Positions 27,186-39,420 are shown, counted from the first letter of the stretch. The stretch: DNA of 64,000 bases from Candidatus Methylomirabilota bacterium (GCA_028870115.1 JAGWQH010000029.1:19661-83660), one strand, 5' to 3'. The notes: a model not told the origin generated them from the sequence alone. Translations and numbers: made by a program.

Positions 27186-27207
27186 GCAACCTCCTGAAGG
27201 TGAACGG

Positions 27208-28116
27208 ATGAAGGTGGCGGTGGTGGGAGTGGGGGCAGTGGGGGGCTACTTCGGTGGTCTGCTGGCCAAGGGTGGTGTCGATGTCACATTCATCGCCCGC
27301 GGCGAGCGCCTGAAGGCGCTCAGGGCGAAGGGCCTCACGGTCAAGAGTTGGAAGGGGGACTTCTCCGTCCGCGTCAGCGCTACTGATGAACCGGCGGAGG
27401 TTGGTTCCGTCAACTTGGTCCTTTTCTGCGTGAAATCGTACGATACCGAGTCGGCTATTCGCCAGGCATTCCCCATGATTGGGCAGCAGACCGACGTTCT
27501 GTCGCTTCAGAATGGGATCGACAACGAGGAGAAGATTGCGTCCCTCATCGGTAAGGAGAAGGTCATAGCGGGGGTCGCCTACATCGGGGCGAGCGCGCCG
27601 GAGCCCGGAGTGGTCCTCCACCAGGAGAGCGGGAAGATCGTATTCGGAGAGCTCGACGGGGGCGTCAGCGAGCGGGTTGTCAGGCTTAAAGCGTTCTTCG
27701 ACCGATACGGCCTATCCGCTGAAGGCTCCCCTGACATGAAAAAAGTCCTGTGGGCGAAGCTTGCCTGGAATGCCCCTTTTAACGCAGTCAATACACTGGT
27801 CGGCGGCCCCGTCAAGGCCATCATCGAGAACCCCCACACCCTTGAGCTGGCAAGGCGGGTGACGGAAGAGGTCGTCACCCTGGCGAACGCTTCAGGGGTC
27901 AGCCTTGCTTTTGAAGAGGTTTGGGCGCGGAATATTCGGTTCTCGCAAGGGTACGACGTCAAGACCTCAATGCTTCAGGACCACGAGGCGGGCAAGCCTT
28001 TGGAGTATGAAGCCTTGAATGGCGTCATCATCAAAAAGGCGGCCGAACACAGTCTTCAGGCGCCCTACAACTTCACCCTCTACGCCCTCCTGTCGGCGCT
28101 TCAGATTACAAGCTGA
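27208..28116 (+). CDS. panE: 2-dehydropantoate 2-reductase
   Basis: NADPH-dependent reductase forming pantoate for coenzyme A synthesis. The 302-residue protein has the dinucleotide motif VGVGAVGGYFGGLLAKGG at the N-terminus, LVLFCVKSYDT, the catalytic-region KVLWAKLAWNAPFNAVNTL with Lys and Asn, and the C-terminal substrate segment KTSMLQDHEAGKPLEYEALNG. No other pantothenate gene is adjacent. PanE-like folds also include related 2-ketoacid reductases, so the exact substrate is inferred. Confidence 0.9.
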   Translation: MKVAVVGVGAVGGYFGGLLAKGGVDVTFIARGERLKALRAKGLTVKSWKGDFSVRVSATDEPAEVGSVNLVLFCVKSYDTESAIRQAFPMIGQQTDVLSLQNGIDNEEKIASLIGKEKVIAGVAYIGASAPEPGVVLHQESGKIVFGELDGGVSERVVRLKAFFDRYGLSAEGSPDMKKVLWAKLAWNAPFNAVNTLVGGPVKAIIENPHTLELARRVTEEVVTLANASGVSLAFEEVWARNIRFSQGYDVKTSMLQDHEAGKPLEYEALNGVIIKKAAEHSLQAPYNFTLYALLSALQITS

Positions 28117-28148
28117 GCAGTCCACCATTGCAGTTGCATCAGAGATTG

Positions 28149-28649
28149 CTAGCGGAGAAACAAGGCGTACAGTCGCTGGCCGATGATGCCGATGATCGGG
28201 GGCAGGAGCAGACTCGGAACTGTCCTCGCCGTGACAAAGGCCCAGCCGAGAAACGGGACCTCCCATGTGAACAAGCGGATCGGCGAGAGGAGCGACTTCG
28301 CGGTAATGAAGGTGAGCAACGGTCCGACCCCCATTCCCTCCTTCAAGAGCGAGGCGGCTACGGGGAAAACGACATACGGCCCGCCGGGCATCAGCAGGCC
28401 CACCAGCCACCCAAACAGGATGCCCTGCATGCCGGACTCTTTGCCCATCCATCTGACGAGCAACTCGCGGGGGACGAGCACCTCGAAGAGGCCGGCCAGG
28501 CAGAAGCCGAACAACAGCGGCAGCCAGACGTCCTGGAGCAGCCTCAACCCGGCTTGAAGACCCCGCAGTGGCAGATCGGCCCCTCTCGTAAAAGCCCATA
28601 CGGCCATCAGGATGGTCAGCCCTCCCATGACAAGGACGTCGGTATCCAT
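28149..28649 (-). CDS. Half-size permease, DUF318/UPF0718-like
   Basis: A 166-residue polytopic membrane protein with about four helices. The segment LLVRWMGKESGMQGILFGWLVGLLMPGGPYVVFPVAASLLKEG resembles the core of ArsP/UPF0718 permeases, which are usually about twice as long. The ATG at 28649 (MDTDVLVMGG) is preferred over an upstream start that would add a polar N-terminus. It is convergent with panE and precedes no obvious partner. Its substrate is unknown. Confidence 0.72.
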   Translation of the reverse strand: MDTDVLVMGGLTILMAVWAFTRGADLPLRGLQAGLRLLQDVWLPLLFGFCLAGLFEVLVPRELLVRWMGKESGMQGILFGWLVGLLMPGGPYVVFPVAASLLKEGMGVGPLLTFITAKSLLSPIRLFTWEVPFLGWAFVTARTVPSLLLPPIIGIIGQRLYALFLR

Positions 28650-28723
28650 GATCCTTTTCCCCTTCGGCGTAGGCGGTTGGTCTGCCACACCCATCCTCCC
28701 GTAATCGACGACCTGAGGACGAC

Positions 28724-30115
28724 TCAGGGTCGGGATAGGCCGAACTTCTTCAGTCGATAGCGAAGGGTGTCTCGACTGAGGCGGAGTAGCTTGGCCGCCT
28801 TCGTCTGATTGCCGCCGCTATCCCGCAACGCCTGCTCCACCAACGACCGTTCCCACGCCGCCAGGTCGATCCCTTCGCGCGGGAGCGCCCCGTGGGTAAG
28901 ACCCGTAGCAGGCAGGGGGTCCACCGGCGTACTCGGCGGTGCAGGCGTCAGGGAGAGCTGTTCGATCGAAAGATGATCCCCGTAGCTCCACAGGACCGCG
29001 CGCTCGATGACGTGGCTCAGTTCCCGAATGTTGCCGGGCCAAGGATACTCGCATAGGGTGTGGGCGGCCCGGTCATCGATTGCTCGGATCGTCTTCCCGT
29101 ATTTGACGTTGAACGTCTCCAGGAAATGGGTGGCGAGCAGCAGGATATCTTCGCCGCGCTCGCGCAGCGGCGGCAGATCGATGGTGATGACGGCGAGCCG
29201 ATAGTAGAGATCCTTTCTGAATCGGCCGCCCTTAACCTCAGTTTCGAGATCCCGATGGGTGGCGGCAACGATGGTGACATCAACCCGCCGGTCCCGCAAT
29301 CCCCCGACTCGGCGGATGACCCTCTCCTCGACGGCGCGAAGCAGCTTACCTTGAAGCGGGAGCTCGGTGTCTCCAACCTCGTCCAGGTAGAGGAAGCCCC
29401 CATCAGCGGCCTCGAACAGACCCATCTTTGATTCCTTGGCGTCTGTGAACGCTCCGCGCTCGTATCCGAACAGCTCCGCTTCCATCAGCGTAGCGGGCAG
29501 CGCCGTGCAGTTCACCTCGATAAACGAGCGGGCAGCCCGCCGACTGTGGCGGTGCAGCGTGCGCGCTACCAACCCCTTACCGGTTCCCGTCTCCCCCGTA
29601 ATCAGAATCGGTGGGGGCTCCTCCAGGGCGGCGATCTGCCGGATTCTTGCAATGATCTCGCGGATCGCATCGCATTTGCCGATGATCCCCATGAGGGGAA
29701 GCTCCCGGACTTCCCGCTCTCGGTAGTAAGAGAGTTGCTGTCGTAACCGCGCGCTCTCACACGCCCGGTCGGCCAGCAGCTTCAGCTCGTCCAGATCGAC
29801 CGGTTTCTTGATGTAATCGAACGCCCCAAGCTTGACCGCCTCCACTGCCCCTTCAATAGAGCCGTAGGCGGTCATAATAATGACGGCAATATTGCGGTCG
29901 AACTCCTTGATTCTGCTCAGCAACTCCATGCCGCTTTGGCCCGGCAGGCAGACATCCAGGAAGACCAGGTCGGGGCGGAGACGATCTAAGAGTTCGAGCG
30001 CCTTGTCGGCGTTCTCCGCCACTTCTGCCTCGTACCCTTGCTCGGTCATGAACAGCTTGATCGAGCGAGCCAGGGTGCGCTCGTCATCCACAATCAACAG
30101 CGTCGAGGGGTTCAT
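28724..30115 (-). CDS. NtrC-family sigma-54 response regulator
   Basis: A 463-residue activator. The receiver domain has LLIVDDERTLARS, phospho-acceptor Asp in LVFLDVCLPGQSG and the conserved Lys in YIKKPVDLDEL. The AAA+ domain has Walker A GETGTGKG, Walker B LYLDEVGDTELP and the sigma-54 loop reading GAFTDA, a common variant of GAFTGA. The Fis-type helix-turn-helix is SGGNQTKAAKLLRLSRDTLRYRL. Its ATG overlaps the kinase stop by 4 bases, so kinase and regulator are co-translated. Confidence 0.94.
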   Translation of the reverse strand: MNPSTLLIVDDERTLARSIKLFMTEQGYEAEVAENADKALELLDRLRPDLVFLDVCLPGQSGMELLSRIKEFDRNIAVIIMTAYGSIEGAVEAVKLGAFDYIKKPVDLDELKLLADRACESARLRQQLSYYREREVRELPLMGIIGKCDAIREIIARIRQIAALEEPPPILITGETGTGKGLVARTLHRHSRRAARSFIEVNCTALPATLMEAELFGYERGAFTDAKESKMGLFEAADGGFLYLDEVGDTELPLQGKLLRAVEERVIRRVGGLRDRRVDVTIVAATHRDLETEVKGGRFRKDLYYRLAVITIDLPPLRERGEDILLLATHFLETFNVKYGKTIRAIDDRAAHTLCEYPWPGNIRELSHVIERAVLWSYGDHLSIEQLSLTPAPPSTPVDPLPATGLTHGALPREGIDLAAWERSLVEQALRDSGGNQTKAAKLLRLSRDTLRYRLKKFGLSRP

Positions 30116-31650
30116 GCGGTCCTGTCCCGGTCACCCGATGATATCGGCAGTGTGATGCGCACCGTGGTTCCGACTCCCGGCGCACTGGCGATGTCCAGTG
30201 ATCCGCCATTCTGCGCCACGTATCGTTTGGCGATGGCGAGGCCAAGGCCGGTTCCTTCCGCCTTCGTTGTGAAGAATGGATCACAAACCGACGGGAGCAG
30301 TGGCGTGGCGATCCCGCCCCCGGTATCGGCGATCTCCAGGACCACCGATCCAGACCTGCCGTTTCCCGTTCCGCGGTACCCCCGGATCGTGATAGACCCG
30401 CCATCGGGCATGGCATCGAGGGCGTTGGAGAAGATCTCGCCCAGCGCTTGCTCTACCTGAATCGGATCGATATCTACCTCAGGCAGGTCGCGCTGCATGT
30501 CGATTTCAAGTCGGATACCGCGATCCTTGAGCGGTCCGGCGAATGTGGGTAACAGGCCGTCGATCAGCCTGGGGAGCTGTTCCGGGATGGGACGAAAAGG
30601 GCCTGGGCGGGAGAAGGCGAGCAGATGCGTGATGCGGCGGTCCAACCGGTCGACCTCGGCGATGACCATCTTCAGGTGCGCCTGCGCCACAGGCCCGTCG
30701 GCTACGTGATGAAGGGTAACCTGGGCCGCGGCTCGAAGGCTCGCCAGGGGATTGCGCAAGCCGTGGGCGACCGCGGCGGACATCTCGCCGATAGAGGCCA
30801 GTTTTTCAGATTGGATGAGTTGCGCCTGAGTCTCTTCCAACTTCTTGATTTTGAGCTCCAACTCGTGGTTGAGCCGGGCCATCGCCTCATGGGACCGCTT
30901 CAGGTTCTCGGTCATCCCGGCGAACGCCTGCGCCAGCTCGCCGATCTCATCTTTCGAGCGAACCGCTACCTCGTGATCCAGACGGCCTGCGCCCACTACC
31001 TCCATTGCCGCTTTAAGCTGATGGATCGGACGCGCCAGCCCTCTGGAGATCAAGATCGAGGCGGCCACCCCGATGGCCAGGGAAAGCAGAATAATCAATG
31101 ACAGCAGGCGCCCCTCGGTTTGCAGGATCTTCTCAAGTCTGGCGTAGGCCCGTTGCAGGCTGTGGGCGCGGGCCGCGCCGTACACCTCTTTATTTTTGGC
31201 GCTGAGGGTAGGCAGGAGCCGGCCCTTCAGTTCCGTATTGGCCAAGGTCAGCGCTGCGCTCCGCTGTCCGTTCTGATACAGGGAGATGATGCGCTTGCCG
31301 ACGTCGAACATCTGGCCATGGATCTGTTCGACGTCTGTGACGAGATCCATTTCATCGGGTGTCAGTGTTAGCTTCCATTGGCGGAGGTGCTCCTCGATCT
31401 CCGGCTCCAACCGAAAGAACTCCGCCTGCGCCTCATGGTCCGTCCCGGTGAGAAACCCCCAGATTTGGCGGCTCTGGCGAAATAAGACCGTTTCGAGTTC
31501 GGCATACGTCCGAGTTCTCGCCATACTCTCGCCAAGCGCTCTGAGGGCTGCTCGTTCCTCCCGGTTATTCCAGATGGCTTCTATGCTGATCAGCAGAACC
31601 GGTACAACCATGAGCGCGAAGCCGAGCAGCAACTTGCGTTGGAACTTCAT
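30112..31650 (-). CDS. Membrane sensor histidine kinase with HAMP domain
   Basis: A 512-residue kinase. The first helix (LLLGFALMVVPVLLIS) and the second (LLSLIILLSLAIGVAASILI, about 185-205) enclose a roughly 150-residue helical periplasmic sensor. A HAMP domain (RGLARPIHQLKAAMEVVGAG) and a coiled coil lead to the H-box EMSAAVAHGLRNPLASL. The ATPase has IFSNALDAMP, IADTGGGIA and EGTGLGLAIA. Its partner is the overlapping NtrC-type regulator. The signal is unknown. Confidence 0.92.
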   Translation of the reverse strand: MKFQRKLLLGFALMVVPVLLISIEAIWNNREERAALRALGESMARTRTYAELETVLFRQSRQIWGFLTGTDHEAQAEFFRLEPEIEEHLRQWKLTLTPDEMDLVTDVEQIHGQMFDVGKRIISLYQNGQRSAALTLANTELKGRLLPTLSAKNKEVYGAARAHSLQRAYARLEKILQTEGRLLSLIILLSLAIGVAASILISRGLARPIHQLKAAMEVVGAGRLDHEVAVRSKDEIGELAQAFAGMTENLKRSHEAMARLNHELELKIKKLEETQAQLIQSEKLASIGEMSAAVAHGLRNPLASLRAAAQVTLHHVADGPVAQAHLKMVIAEVDRLDRRITHLLAFSRPGPFRPIPEQLPRLIDGLLPTFAGPLKDRGIRLEIDMQRDLPEVDIDPIQVEQALGEIFSNALDAMPDGGSITIRGYRGTGNGRSGSVVLEIADTGGGIATPLLPSVCDPFFTTKAEGTGLGLAIAKRYVAQNGGSLDIASAPGVGTTVRITLPISSGDRDRTA

Positions 31651-31884
31651 GATTAGAACTTTAGCCGTCCTGCTTCAGCGCCGTCAAGGGAAAGTTAACA
31701 TGTGGCAGGGTAGGCGTCGTGCCTGCCCAGCTCGGCGAACGTGCAGCGGGGTTATCGTCACCAAATAAAGAGGTGAGGCTGTCGAGGGCGAGGCTGGCGC
31801 GTCCCTTTCGGCATTGAAGCCCTCCGGCGTCTATGGTAGGATCCGCGTGGCAGGCCGAGCCGACAGCAAGGAGAGGATGGCACG

Positions 31885-34701
<2,817 letters not shown>

Positions 34702-34755
34702 GCGTGGCGTTTCCAGGTACGACTGTGCAAGGTCATTGCTGCGAAAGTCCCCCGC

Positions 34756-34845
34756 GTCATTGCGAGGCGAAGCCGAAGCAATCTCACAATCTTTCAGGAC
34801 CACGACGGTGAGATTGCTGCGCTCTCGTTGGTCACTCGCAATGAC
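34756..34845. repeat. Palindromic intergenic repeat (GTCATTGCGAG family)
   Basis: The left part starts GTCATTGCGAGGCGAAGCC and runs to CAATCTCAC; the right part runs from GTGAGATTGCTGCG to CACTCGCAATGAC, the reverse complement at both ends. This matches a widespread family of bacterial intergenic palindromes. It ends 13 bases before the thiolase ATG. Confidence 0.8.
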
Positions 34846-34857
34846 ACAGAAACAGTG

Positions 34858-36015
34858 ATGCGTGGGGTATCGGTCATCGGCATCGGGTGTACACCGTTCG
34901 GGAAGCAGAACGGTGTGGGCATCGTTGACCTGGCGCTACAGGCCTGTCGGGAGGCCCTGAACGATGCTCAGGTTCCCAGTAGCCGTATTGACGCATTCTA
35001 CCTCGGCAACTTCGTCTCTGAGACGTTGGTTCACCAAGGCTCCTTGGCTCCGATAGTCGCTCATCGACTCGGCCTCGGGCCGATTCCCTGTACGAAGGTA
35101 GAAGGCGCCTGCGCCTCATCCGGTATCGCCTTCCGTCACGGGGTGTTGCTGATCGCATCCGGTCTCTGTGATATCGTACTTGCCGGCGGTGTCGAAAAGA
35201 TGACCTCGGCGGAGACAGGGGCGGTGACGGAGGCGCTGGCGTCAGCCGGCGACGCCGAGAGCGAGATGCGACTGGGTCTCACCTTTCCGGGGACCTTCGG
35301 GATCATCATGCGGCGGCATATGCACCAGTACGGGACGACGCGCGAGCAGGTGGCGATGGTTTCGATCAAGAACCGATCCAACGGCAGTACCAATCCCAAA
35401 GCCCATTTTCAAAAGCCCGTGACCTTGGAGGAGATCTTGGAATCACGGCTGATCTGTGATCCGCTTCGACTGTACGACTGCACACCGATCAGCGACGGCG
35501 CGGCGGCTGCCGTCCTCTGTGCAGCCGATTTGGCTGACGAGTTCACCGATCGGCGGGTCGATGTCATCGGTTCCGGTCACGCGACGGGTCCTGCGACGCT
35601 GTTCGAGATGGCGGATCTCACCACCTTTGAGGCCTCGGTGGCCGCCGCGCACCAGGCCTATCGAGAAGCCGGCATCGCCCCGAGTGATGTCGATGTGGCC
35701 GAGGTGCACGATTGCTTTACCATCGCCGAGATTACGGCTATCGAAGATCTGGGATTCGTTGCAAAAGGGCAAGGGGGACCAGCCGTTGCCGATGGGCTCA
35801 CAGCGCTGAATGGGAAGCTCCCGATCAACCCGAGCGGCGGCCTGCTGAGCAAGGGCCACCCGGTGGGCGCCACTGGCCTCGCTCAGATCTATGAGATCGT
35901 CGGACAGCTCAGGGGTGAAGCTATCAATCAGGTAAAGGGCGCGCAGATCGGCTTGGCTCACAACCTTGGTGGGACCGGGGCGGTCAGTACGGTTCACATC
36001 CTGAAGCGGCGATGA
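34858..36015 (+). CDS. Thiolase-family acyltransferase (SCP-x-like)
   Basis: A 385-residue thiolase. The nucleophilic Cys is in KVEGACASSGIAF; the second active-site region reads VAEVHDCFTIAEI; the C-terminal motif is NPSGGLLSKGHPVGATGLAQ. The missing second catalytic Cys and the HDCF motif place it in the SCP-x/archaeal acetoacetyl-CoA-thiolase-like group, which commonly pairs with a DUF35 protein, as it does here (4-base overlap). The ATG at 34858 or GTG at 34855 is the likely start; an upstream start would lie inside a palindromic repeat. The ribosome-binding site is poor. Confidence 0.88.
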   Translation: MRGVSVIGIGCTPFGKQNGVGIVDLALQACREALNDAQVPSSRIDAFYLGNFVSETLVHQGSLAPIVAHRLGLGPIPCTKVEGACASSGIAFRHGVLLIASGLCDIVLAGGVEKMTSAETGAVTEALASAGDAESEMRLGLTFPGTFGIIMRRHMHQYGTTREQVAMVSIKNRSNGSTNPKAHFQKPVTLEEILESRLICDPLRLYDCTPISDGAAAAVLCAADLADEFTDRRVDVIGSGHATGPATLFEMADLTTFEASVAAAHQAYREAGIAPSDVDVAEVHDCFTIAEITAIEDLGFVAKGQGGPAVADGLTALNGKLPINPSGGLLSKGHPVGATGLAQIYEIVGQLRGEAINQVKGAQIGLAHNLGGTGAVSTVHILKRR

Positions 36016-36341
36016 GTATGGCCTCATTCGAGGCGTTCGCGTGCGACGCCTGCAAGGGCCTGTTTGCCAGGCCTCAAAGCGCCTGCCGGCGCTGCGGGAC
36101 GCCCATTGTCCTGCCGGTGAATCTGTCAGGTCGAGGCACGCTCACCTCCTTTACCACCATTCGGGTGCCGCCGACTGCCTTCCAGGGGCAGGAGCCATAC
36201 ACTGTCGCGGTCATCGATCTGGATGAGGGGCTGCGGGTCACGGCCCGGCTCACGGTCCAGGAGGAAAGAGAGGCGGCGATCGGCGCATCGGCGGTCTTTG
36301 AAGAGATGCGTCCGTATGGGCCGGTCTTTCGGCTGATCTGA
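36012..36341 (+). CDS. DUF35 OB-fold/zinc-ribbon acyl-CoA-associated protein
   Basis: A 109-residue protein with an N-terminal rubredoxin-like zinc ribbon (ACDACKGLFARPQSACRRCG, two CxxC pairs) and an OB-fold (GTLTSFTTIRVPPTAFQGQEPYTVAVIDLDEG). Such proteins bind CoA thioesters and bridge thiolases to HMG-CoA synthase-like partners. The ATG overlaps the thiolase stop, and the nitrilase-like gene follows within 2 bases, making a three-gene operon. Confidence 0.88.
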   Translation: MSMASFEAFACDACKGLFARPQSACRRCGTPIVLPVNLSGRGTLTSFTTIRVPPTAFQGQEPYTVAVIDLDEGLRVTARLTVQEEREAAIGASAVFEEMRPYGPVFRLI

Positions 36342-36343
36342 GA

Positions 36344-37177
36344 ATGGGAATGGACGACAGCATACTGACGATGGCGGGTATCCAGATGGGTGGCGGGCCA
36401 GATCCCGCAGCCAACCTGGAACGAGCGATAGAGCTGGGGAAGATCGCCGCCCAACGGGGGGCGAAGGTGATCTGTTTTTCGGAGTGCTTCGCCTGGCCCT
36501 GGTTCCCTCGTGAGATCGATCCATCACAGTTTTCCGCTGCTGAGGCGGTTCCAGGATCGCTCAGTGAGGCGATGGCGGCATTTGCGCGAGAGTGTCAAGT
36601 CGCTGTGGTTGCGCCGATCTTCGAGCGCGAGACCGATGGAGCCTACTACAATACGGCCCTCGTATTTGACGCCGACGGGACACTGCTGGGTCGCTACCGG
36701 AAAAATCATCTCCCGCAGCTGTCGAATTATCAGGAACGGTTCTATTTCCACCCTGGGAACCAGGGATTCCCCGTGTTCCATACCCGCTATGCTGCGATCG
36801 GTGTCCAGATCTCATGGGATAATTTCTTTCCCGAGGGGTCGCGCCTGCTCGCGCTTCAGGGGGCTGAAGTGATCTGTGCGCCGACCTCGGCCTCGATCGT
36901 CGCGTCGCACGCCAAATGGGAGCGGGCGCTTGTTGGGAGCGCGGTTTACAATGGAGTGTTTGTGTTTCGGGTCAACCGTGTAGCCAATGGCGGTGGATTG
37001 CCGTTCTATGGCAAGAGCTTTTGCGTCGATCCGAACGGCGACTTCGTGGTGGAGCCGAGTGGCGCCGACGAGGGGGTAGTTCTGGCGGAGATCGACCTGA
37101 GGTGGGTCAAGACCGTCAGGGGGATCTGGCCATTCCTGCAAGACCGCCGGCCGGAGATTTACGTGGGCCTGGCCTAG
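36344..37177 (+). CDS. Carbon-nitrogen hydrolase-fold protein with Ser at the catalytic Cys position
   Basis: A 277-residue member of the nitrilase superfamily, closest in pattern to N-carbamoylputrescine amidase. The catalytic Glu is in VICFSECFAWP and the Lys in GRYRKNHLPQ. The nucleophile elbow, normally ICWD followed by FPE, reads GVQISWDNFFPEGS: codon 157 is TCA (36812-36814), so Cys is Ser. Hydrolase activity is therefore doubtful. The rest of the fold, including AEVICAPTSAS, is intact, so it is not a decayed gene. It is the third gene of the thiolase operon. Confidence 0.88.
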   Translation: MGMDDSILTMAGIQMGGGPDPAANLERAIELGKIAAQRGAKVICFSECFAWPWFPREIDPSQFSAAEAVPGSLSEAMAAFARECQVAVVAPIFERETDGAYYNTALVFDADGTLLGRYRKNHLPQLSNYQERFYFHPGNQGFPVFHTRYAAIGVQISWDNFFPEGSRLLALQGAEVICAPTSASIVASHAKWERALVGSAVYNGVFVFRVNRVANGGGLPFYGKSFCVDPNGDFVVEPSGADEGVVLAEIDLRWVKTVRGIWPFLQDRRPEIYVGLA

Positions 37178-37255
37178 GATGAGGATTCGAGATGCAAAAC
37201 CCTGATCCTGGAACGAAGCTCATTTGGACCTCGATAGTTGAGGTAGGGAAGGACA

Positions 37256-38608
37256 ATGACTGTCATCGCGCCCTTCAGGGGATTACGGTACAATCCTGAG
37301 TTCGTAACAGACCTGAGCCTGGTGATGGCTCCGCCCTACGATGTCATTTCACCGGAAGGGCAGCAAGCCTTTTACGCCCGCCACACGCACAACGTGATCC
37401 GCCTGATTCTGGGTGAGACGCTGGCGGAAGACGACGCGGTACGGAACCAATACAGTCGCGCGGGAGACTACTTTCGCCAATGGCAAGCCGAGCAGGTGCT
37501 GGTTCGTGATCCAGTACCCGCGTTGTACCTCTACCAACAGACCTTTCAGCTTCCCGGGGCCGGAGAACTCGTGCGATGCGGACTGATCGGACTGGTTCGC
37601 CTGGAAGAGTTCGGCGGTCGTACGGTCTTCCCTCATGAACGAACAATGGGGGCGGCCAAGGCGGACCGACTTCGTCTGATGCAGGCCTGCCACGCGAACT
37701 TAAGCTCTGTCTTTGGCATCTACCCCGGTCGCTTTCTCGAACTGGATCGACTGGCGGCTGCCGCCCGGGAATCCACACCGATCATTGACCTGTGTGATTG
37801 GGACGGCATCCACCATCGGGTCTGGATATGTCAGGATCGTGCAGCAATCGGCAGACTTCAGGCGGAATGTGCAACAACGCCGCTCTTTATCGCGGACGGT
37901 CATCATCGGTATGAGACGGCGCTGACCTACCGCGATCTCATGCGGGCGAAGGAGAAGGGTGATCCCGCCGACACGCAGAGACGGCCTTACAACTACGTTA
38001 TGATGACGCTGGTCAGCGCCGAAGACCCCGGCCTGGTCATTCTTCCGATCCATCGGCTGCTCAGGCACCTTCCGGGCGGCAGTCTGGACGGTTATCTGGC
38101 CCAGCTTACCTCACAATTTACCGTCGAGAGGCTGGCTGTCCCCCGTGATCCTGAGGCGGCCGCTTCGGCTCTGCTGGGCCATCTGCGGCAGACCAATGGG
38201 GGGACGCATTGTTTCAGCCTATACGGTGGAGAGGGGCGCGCATACCTCCTGACGCTCGCTGATGAACGAGCCCTGGAGGCCGGGAATGACAAGCCACCCG
38301 TCTACAGGCGACTGGATGTCGCCATCGTTCATGCGCTTTTGATCGAGGGGCCATGGTCCCGGCATGGGCTGGGTGATCTTCCGGACGATGGACTCAGTTA
38401 TCATCATGATGCCGCGGAGGTCGTCCGGATGGTCCAGAAAGAAGAGGCGGCAGCGGCCATCTTGCTCAATCCGACTAAAATCGCCGAAGTCCAGGCGGTG
38501 GCCGAGACCGGCCTACGGATGCCGCCTAAGTCAACCTTTTTCTATCCCAAGCTCCTTACCGGCCTAGTCATCCATCCCCTGTTATCTGATGAGGTGGTCG
38601 AGGTATAG
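37256..38608 (+). CDS. DUF1015 family protein
   Basis: A 450-residue protein of a family with unknown function, often found near serine metabolism genes. Diagnostic segments are MTVIAPFRGLRYNPEFV, VMAPPYDVISPEGQ, FPHERTMGAAKADRLRLM, FIADGHHRYETALTYRD and, near the end, AAAILLNPTKIAEV with MPPKSTFFYPKLLTGLV. GGAAGG precedes the ATG. It stands between the thiolase operon and a convergent cysE, which needs serine; any functional link is speculative. Confidence 0.9.
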   Translation: MTVIAPFRGLRYNPEFVTDLSLVMAPPYDVISPEGQQAFYARHTHNVIRLILGETLAEDDAVRNQYSRAGDYFRQWQAEQVLVRDPVPALYLYQQTFQLPGAGELVRCGLIGLVRLEEFGGRTVFPHERTMGAAKADRLRLMQACHANLSSVFGIYPGRFLELDRLAAAARESTPIIDLCDWDGIHHRVWICQDRAAIGRLQAECATTPLFIADGHHRYETALTYRDLMRAKEKGDPADTQRRPYNYVMMTLVSAEDPGLVILPIHRLLRHLPGGSLDGYLAQLTSQFTVERLAVPRDPEAAASALLGHLRQTNGGTHCFSLYGGEGRAYLLTLADERALEAGNDKPPVYRRLDVAIVHALLIEGPWSRHGLGDLPDDGLSYHHDAAEVVRMVQKEEAAAAILLNPTKIAEVQAVAETGLRMPPKSTFFYPKLLTGLVIHPLLSDEVVEV

Positions 38609-38671
38609 GCTGCTGAGAAGCGTGCAGCCATCGGCCGTCAGGCAGGTAGATCGTTGTGGCTAAAAACCGAT

Positions 38672-38684
38672 AGCTGACCACTGA
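38672..38684. repeat. Short dispersed intergenic repeat, copy 2
   Basis: AGCTGACCACTGA, identical to 9064-9076, between the DUF1015 and cysE genes and followed by AAGAGG. Confidence 0.5.
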
Positions 38685-38695
38685 AAGAGGATGGC

Positions 38696-39406
38696 TTAGT
38701 CGAGGTTGTTTCGCAGAGCTTGGTATCGCTGGGAGTGCGCGTAGGGACGGGAGGGGGGTGTCAGTTCTTTCTTGAGGGTTTCAACTTCCTTTTCCAGCTC
38801 CTGCAGGCGCTCCAGGACGCACCGGATCGCCTTTGCGGCAGGATCCGGCATATCAGTCATCTCCAGATCGATTGTCTGAGAGACCCGCTTGCCGTCACGA
38901 TAGATGACCTGCCCCGGTACGCCCACCACAAGCGAGTTCGGCGGGACCTCCTTTACCACCACGGAGCCTGAGCCGATACGGCTATTGTCTCCCACCTTGA
39001 TCGATCCGAGGATTGTCGCGCCCGCGCCGATCACGACGCCATTGCCGATCGTGGGATGGCGCTTCTTTTTCTCCAGACTGGTGCCGCCCAGTGTTACGCC
39101 CTGATAGATGGTGACATCTTTGCCAATCTCACTGGTCTCGCCGATGACAACCCCGATGCCGTGGTCGATAAAGAGGCCCTGGCCGAGCCTCGCGCCAGGA
39201 TGGATTTCAATCCCGGTCAGGAATCGGCCTATATGCGAAATGAAGCGGCCGAGGATTTTCAGATTGCGGTTCCAGAACCAGTGCGCGACGCGATGGAAGT
39301 ACAGGGCATGCAGGCCAGGATAGCACACGAAAACCTCCAGGGCGCTGCGAGCCGCTGGATCCCGGTCAAGAGCTGCTCGGATGTCTCGTTTGAGTGTTGT
39401 GAACAC
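38696..39406 (-). CDS. cysE: Serine O-acetyltransferase
   Basis: Acetylates L-serine with acetyl-CoA for cysteine synthesis. The 236-residue protein has the short N-terminus of the EpsC/NifP type ([24 protein letters not shown]) and a left-handed beta-helix with hexapeptide repeats. Active-site segments are [12 protein letters not shown] and [23 protein letters not shown] predicted coiled coil ([19 protein letters not shown]) forms the C-terminus. A DUF1858 gene lies just upstream on the same strand. Confidence 0.95.
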   Translation of the reverse strand: MFTTLKRDIRAALDRDPAARSALEVFVCYPGLHALYFHRVAHWFWNRNLKILGRFISHIGRFLTGIEIHPGARLGQGLFIDHGIGVVIGETSEIGKDVTIYQGVTLGGTSLEKKKRHPTIGNGVVIGAGATILGSIKVGDNSRIGSGSVVVKEVPPNSLVVGVPGQVIYRDGKRVSQTIDLEMTDMPDPAAKAIRCVLERLQELEKEVETLKKELTPPSRPYAHSQRYQALRNNLD

Positions 39407-39420
39407 GCGATATTCGCGAT

